In this document: positions 26,348 to 28,369 of the stretch, piece after piece | How positions within the stretch are numbered: the stretch's first letter is position 1 | Layout: every line of letters starts with the position of its first letter | NCBI GenBank assembly: GCA_910578035.1 | Contig: CAJTOB010000041.1 | Span: forward strand, 1 to 28,369 | Direction of reading: 5' to 3' | DNA: 28,369 nt | From: an uncultured Muribaculaceae bacterium | GTDB taxonomy: Bacteria; Bacteroidota; Bacteroidia; Bacteroidales; Muribaculaceae | Program-made: the position numbers and the translations under genes | The notes under the pieces: model-generated | What the model was told of the DNA's origin: nothing | The model's database searches: none | Seen by the model: only the letters and a program-made list of their open reading frames with translations

Positions 26348-27288
26348 TGCTCAAAGACTCCAAAATCTACGTTGCCGGACACCGCGGCATGGTAGGCTCG
26401 GCCATCGTGCGCGAACTACAGCGCCAGGGCTACACCAACATCATAACCCGCACACACGGCGAGCTCGACCTCATCAACCAGCAGGCCGTCAACGACTTTT
26501 TCGCTGCCGAGCGCCCCGAATACGTCTTTCTCGCAGCCGCAAAAGTAGGCGGAATCATAGCCAACTCATCGGCTCTGGCCGACTTCATGTACGACAACAT
26601 GATGCTCGAAATGAACGTCATCCACGCCGCCTGGAAGAACGGATGCAAAAAGCTCGAATTCCTTGGCTCCTCGTGCATCTACCCCCGCATGGCACCCCAG
26701 CCCATGCCGGAATCATGCCTGCTCACCTCCGAACTCGAGAAAACAAACGAAGCCTACGCCCTGGCCAAAATCAGCGGCCTCAAATACTGCGAATACCTCA
26801 ACCGCCAGTACGGCACCGACTTCATATCTGTGATGCCCACCAACCTCTACGGCCCCAACGACAACTACCACCCCGAGCACTCCCACGTTCTCCCCGCCCT
26901 GATACGCCGCTTCCACGAAGCCAAAGAAAGCGGCGCCACCTCGGTGACATGCTGGGGCGACGGCAGCCCTCTGCGCGAATTCCTCTACGTCGACGACCTC
27001 GCCAACCTCTGTGTCTTCCTCATGAACACCTATTCAGGCAACGAGACCGTCAACGCCGGCACCGGCAAGGAACTCACCATCAAGGAGCTCACCGAACTCG
27101 TAGCCTCCGTTGTCGGCTATGAAGGCCAAATCCTCTGGGATACCACCCGCCCCAACGGCACTCCACGCAAACTCCTCGACGTAAGCAAAGCCACCGCTCT
27201 GGGCTGGACCTACAAAACCGAACTCCCCGACGGCATCCGCCTCGCCTACGAAGACTTCCTCTCAAACCCCATGCGAGCCGAACGCTAA
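26344..27288 (+). CDS. fcl: GDP-L-fucose synthase
   Basis: 314-residue epimerase/reductase that turns GDP-4-keto-6-deoxymannose into GDP-L-fucose with NADPH. Nucleotide motif VAGHRGMVGSAIVREL at the N-terminus. SSCIYPRMAPQPMPES, the catalytic Tyr-Lys pair in EAYALAKISG, and MPTNLYGPNDNYHPEHSHVLPALIRRFHEA are all close to the family consensus. Complete. Starts within the gmd stop codon. A strong terminator follows, marking the end of the EPS locus transcript. Bacteroidales use GDP-fucose for capsules and for fucosylation of surface glycoproteins, which may explain why these two genes are retained. Confidence 0.95.
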   Translation: MMLKDSKIYVAGHRGMVGSAIVRELQRQGYTNIITRTHGELDLINQQAVNDFFAAERPEYVFLAAAKVGGIIANSSALADFMYDNMMLEMNVIHAAWKNGCKKLEFLGSSCIYPRMAPQPMPESCLLTSELEKTNEAYALAKISGLKYCEYLNRQYGTDFISVMPTNLYGPNDNYHPEHSHVLPALIRRFHEAKESGATSVTCWGDGSPLREFLYVDDLANLCVFLMNTYSGNETVNAGTGKELTIKELTELVASVVGYEGQILWDTTRPNGTPRKLLDVSKATALGWTYKTELPDGIRLAYEDFLSNPMRAER

Positions 27289-27318
27289 AAAGCCAAAACC
27301 CTACATAACTATAACCGA

Positions 27319-27356
27319 TTGCAGCCTCAGGACCACCCTGAGGCTGCAACTTTTTT
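27319..27356 (+). terminator. Rho-independent terminator at the end of the EPS locus
   Basis: A perfect 13-bp stem (TTGCAGCCTCAGG, 27319-27331, with 27337-27349), a 5-base loop, and six T at 27351-27356. Confidence 0.93.
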
Positions 27357-27387
27357 ACAATGGCGTCAACAACCACTTAATTTCTTA

Positions 27388-27420
27388 TTTGGTTTTTATG
27401 TGAAGAAATTACTACCTTTG
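27388..27420 (+). promoter_or_regulatory. Promoter of the truncated sensor gene
   Basis: TTTG at 27388-27391, a 21-base spacer, TACCTTTG at 27413-27420; a full consensus match. It predicts a leader of about 175 bases that contains a small ORF. Confidence 0.8.
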
Positions 27421-27512
27421 TAATAGATAATTCATAAAGGCAAAAATCGATTCCCCACCCAAGTCTTCAATGAAGGCTTTATTCGACTCCAACTCCAAAA
27501 TCAGTTTTTACC

Positions 27513-27605
27513 ATGATGAAGAAATCATATTCTCCTTATACGGCTGTATATGCCGCATCTACCAATGAAAACGATCAAGTATTAAATTCATTATCTGGAA
27601 GGTGA
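27513..27605 (+). CDS. Putative 30-residue leader peptide coupled to the sensor gene
   Basis: A small ORF starting ATGATGAAGAAA encodes 30 residues (MMKKSYSPYTAVYAASTNEN and so on, ending SLSGR). Its TGA (27603-27605) overlaps the GTG start of the sensor gene (27602-27604) as GTGA. It lies in the leader downstream of a strong promoter. I do not recognise the peptide. The overlap suggests translational coupling, but no homology supports it being a real product. Confidence 0.4.
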   Translation: MMKKSYSPYTAVYAASTNENDQVLNSLSGR

Positions 27606-27889
27606 AACAGCTGCGTTTGTTATTTGCGGCTGTCATAGCCTTTTGCTTCTTGTCCGCGTTTTCTCAGGGAGCCCGTCATATAAATGTACGCGACGGACTT
27701 TCAAGCCGACAGGTATATAATATAGAAGAGGACAGCGACGGTTACATTTGGGTTTATTCAAACTCGGGCCTTGACCGTTTCGACGGCCATAATGTGCGCC
27801 ATTACTCTCTTGATGACAGCAGAGAAAGCAATGACCATATATTGTGGAGCACCAAGATGCTATGCGACAGCACTGGTGTGCAATATTAG
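27602..27889 (+). pseudogene. Hybrid two-component system sensor, N-terminal fragment
   Basis: A GTG start preceded by GGAAG gives a signal peptide (MKQLRLLFAAVIAFCFLSAF) followed by the first propeller repeat of a Bacteroidetes hybrid two-component sensor: INVRDGLSSRQVYNIEEDSD, GYIWVYSNSGLDRFDG and HVRHYSLDD-like sequence (NVRHYSLDDSRESNDHILWS). Intact proteins of this class exceed 1,200 residues, with about a dozen such repeats, a histidine kinase, a receiver and an AraC-type domain, and sense glycans. Here the frame stops after 95 codons (CDSTGVQY, stop). The homology ends near 27880, where the sequence turns AT-rich and leads into an integrase gene, so insertion of a mobile element is the likely cause. 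Confidence 0.8.
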
Positions 27890-27963
27890 GCGAAAATCGG
27901 TAAAATATGATAGAAGATAATAGTAATGATTATCAGTGCATTATCAATTTTGAATTTGCCTTG

Positions 27964-28044
27964 ATTTTCTCAATTTTTGCTCTATTTTCTCAAATCGTAC
28001 AACTTTCGTACACCTCGGATTGTTAAGGAGTGTGTCGTACACCT
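27964..28044. repeat. Direct repeats upstream of the integrase gene
   Basis: ATTTTCTCAA occurs at 27964-27973 and 27984-27993 (20-base period). TCGTACAACT starts at 27995, and TCGTACACCT occurs at 28006-28015 and 28035-28044. Paired short direct repeats at element ends often serve as arm-type integrase or excisionase sites; that role is inferred. Confidence 0.7.
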
Positions 28045-28074
28045 TTTGTGTTCCAGAGGTTTGACATACCTTTG
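28045..28074 (+). promoter_or_regulatory. Promoter of the integrase gene
   Basis: TTTG at 28045-28048, an 18-base spacer (slightly short) and TACCTTTG at 28067-28074. The -33 box directly abuts the last TCGTACACCT repeat, so a protein bound there could control it. Confidence 0.65.
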
Positions 28075-28098
28075 CCGACATGATAAAAAAATAAGAAT

Positions 28099-28369
28099 AT
28101 GCCAAATCCCAAGACACTTGTAAAACAAAACCCAAGGCTATGCCAAAGAGTTCTCCAAGATGGCAGGGCAAGCCTCTTTTTAGAGTTCTACCTCGGTCGT
28201 CATGAAACCCCGGTACTTGACGCAGCCGGAAATCCTGTCGTATATACCGACGGGCCATCAGCTGGCAGAGTGAAGTATAAAGTCACCCACGAGAGAAAGA
28301 AAGAGAACCTCAATCTCTATATATGGCTCAATCCACGCAACCCACAAGAGCGTAAGCAGAACAAGAACA
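28099..28369 (+). CDS. Tyrosine integrase, N-terminal part (runs off the window)
   Basis: An ATG at 28099 opens a frame that continues to the end of the window (90 codons seen). After a short basic start it shows the N-terminal arm-binding domain of Bacteroidetes tyrosine integrases: QRVLQDGRASLFLEFYLGR, then a basic linker (KVTHERKKE) and NLNLYIWLNPRNPQERKQN, matching the family pattern 'lkdGr.SLyLeyY...r.e.L.LYl...PrtP.er.qNk'. The core-binding and catalytic domains lie beyond the window. It reads away from the junction with the sensor gene, as expected for the integrase at the end of a conjugative or mobilizable island. Confidence 0.82.
   Translation, partial: MPNPKTLVKQNPRLCQRVLQDGRASLFLEFYLGRHETPVLDAAGNPVVYTDGPSAGRVKYKVTHERKKENLNLYIWLNPRNPQERKQNKN

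Larger units (their letters stand above)
27880..28369. mobile_element. Left end of an integrative element inserted in the sensor gene
   Basis: From about 27880 the sequence no longer matches the sensor gene and is AT-rich. It carries direct repeats (ATTTTCTCAA at 27964 and 27984; TCGTACA at 27995, 28006 and 28035) and then an integrase gene reading inward. This is the usual layout of a tyrosine-integrase element end. The other end lies outside the window, and the exact junction cannot be fixed here. Confidence 0.65.

Noticed and set aside
1..28369. CRISPR arrays, tRNA or rRNA genes
   Set aside because: No regularly spaced repeats, cloverleaf or ribosomal RNA sequence was recognised by eye on either strand.

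Overview
The window reads as chromosomal DNA of a gut-type member of the order Bacteroidales, most likely Muribaculaceae-like (family assignment is inference). Grounds: promoters follow the Bacteroidetes pattern (TTG/TTTG, about 20 bases, then TAnnTTTG) instead of -35/-10; the primary sigma factor is the short Bacteroidetes form; and there are a UpxY/NusG-type exopolysaccharide regulator, the start of a hybrid two-component sensor, a GH106-like glycosidase and a Bacteroidetes-type integrase.

Layout. 1-1094: AT-rich accessory DNA with a frameshifted gene resembling a C10-protease propeptide (Spi-like), coupled to a small lipoprotein gene. 1417-5553: housekeeping genes on +: Xaa-Pro aminopeptidase, gamma carbonic anhydrase-like protein, PASTA membrane protein, RluD-type pseudouridine synthase, ending at a strong terminator. 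5819-9184: a large exported fibronectin-type protein interrupted by one in-frame amber codon. 9268-13522: aroE, an ABC-2 exporter pair, and rpoD. 13571-19609, all on -: a flippase-like membrane protein, a beta carbonic anhydrase, a nitroreductase-like lipoprotein, and a GH106-like glycosidase whose C-terminal domain is put out of frame by a perfect 56-bp tandem duplication. 19813-20769: an alpha/beta hydrolase. 20902-27288: an exopolysaccharide (EPS) locus. 27388-28369: a sensor gene cut short by what looks like the left end of an integrative element.

The most interesting item is the first gene of the EPS locus (21356-22795). It encodes one continuous 479-residue protein with a tyrosine-recombinase-like N-terminal half that has lost key catalytic residues, fused to a UpxY/NusG-like NGN-KOW half. 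It sits behind a textbook promoter and a leader of roughly 415 nt that begins with a 12-bp palindrome. I read it as a retired recombinase fold reused as a DNA- or transcript-targeting module for an operon-specific antiterminator.

The EPS locus itself looks gutted. The Wza-like export gene has a stop as its second codon and is joined after about 120 codons to the last ~80 codons of a WecG/TagA/CpsF-type glycosyltransferase, so the chain-length kinase, flippase, polymerase and most transferases are absent at that point. The GDP-fucose genes gmd and fcl downstream remain intact. Across the window surface and exported genes are repeatedly broken (frameshifts, two nonsense codons, a duplication, a deletion fusion, an insertion) while housekeeping genes are whole. 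This fits either ongoing loss of surface functions in this lineage or, for the single-base lesions, sequencing error.
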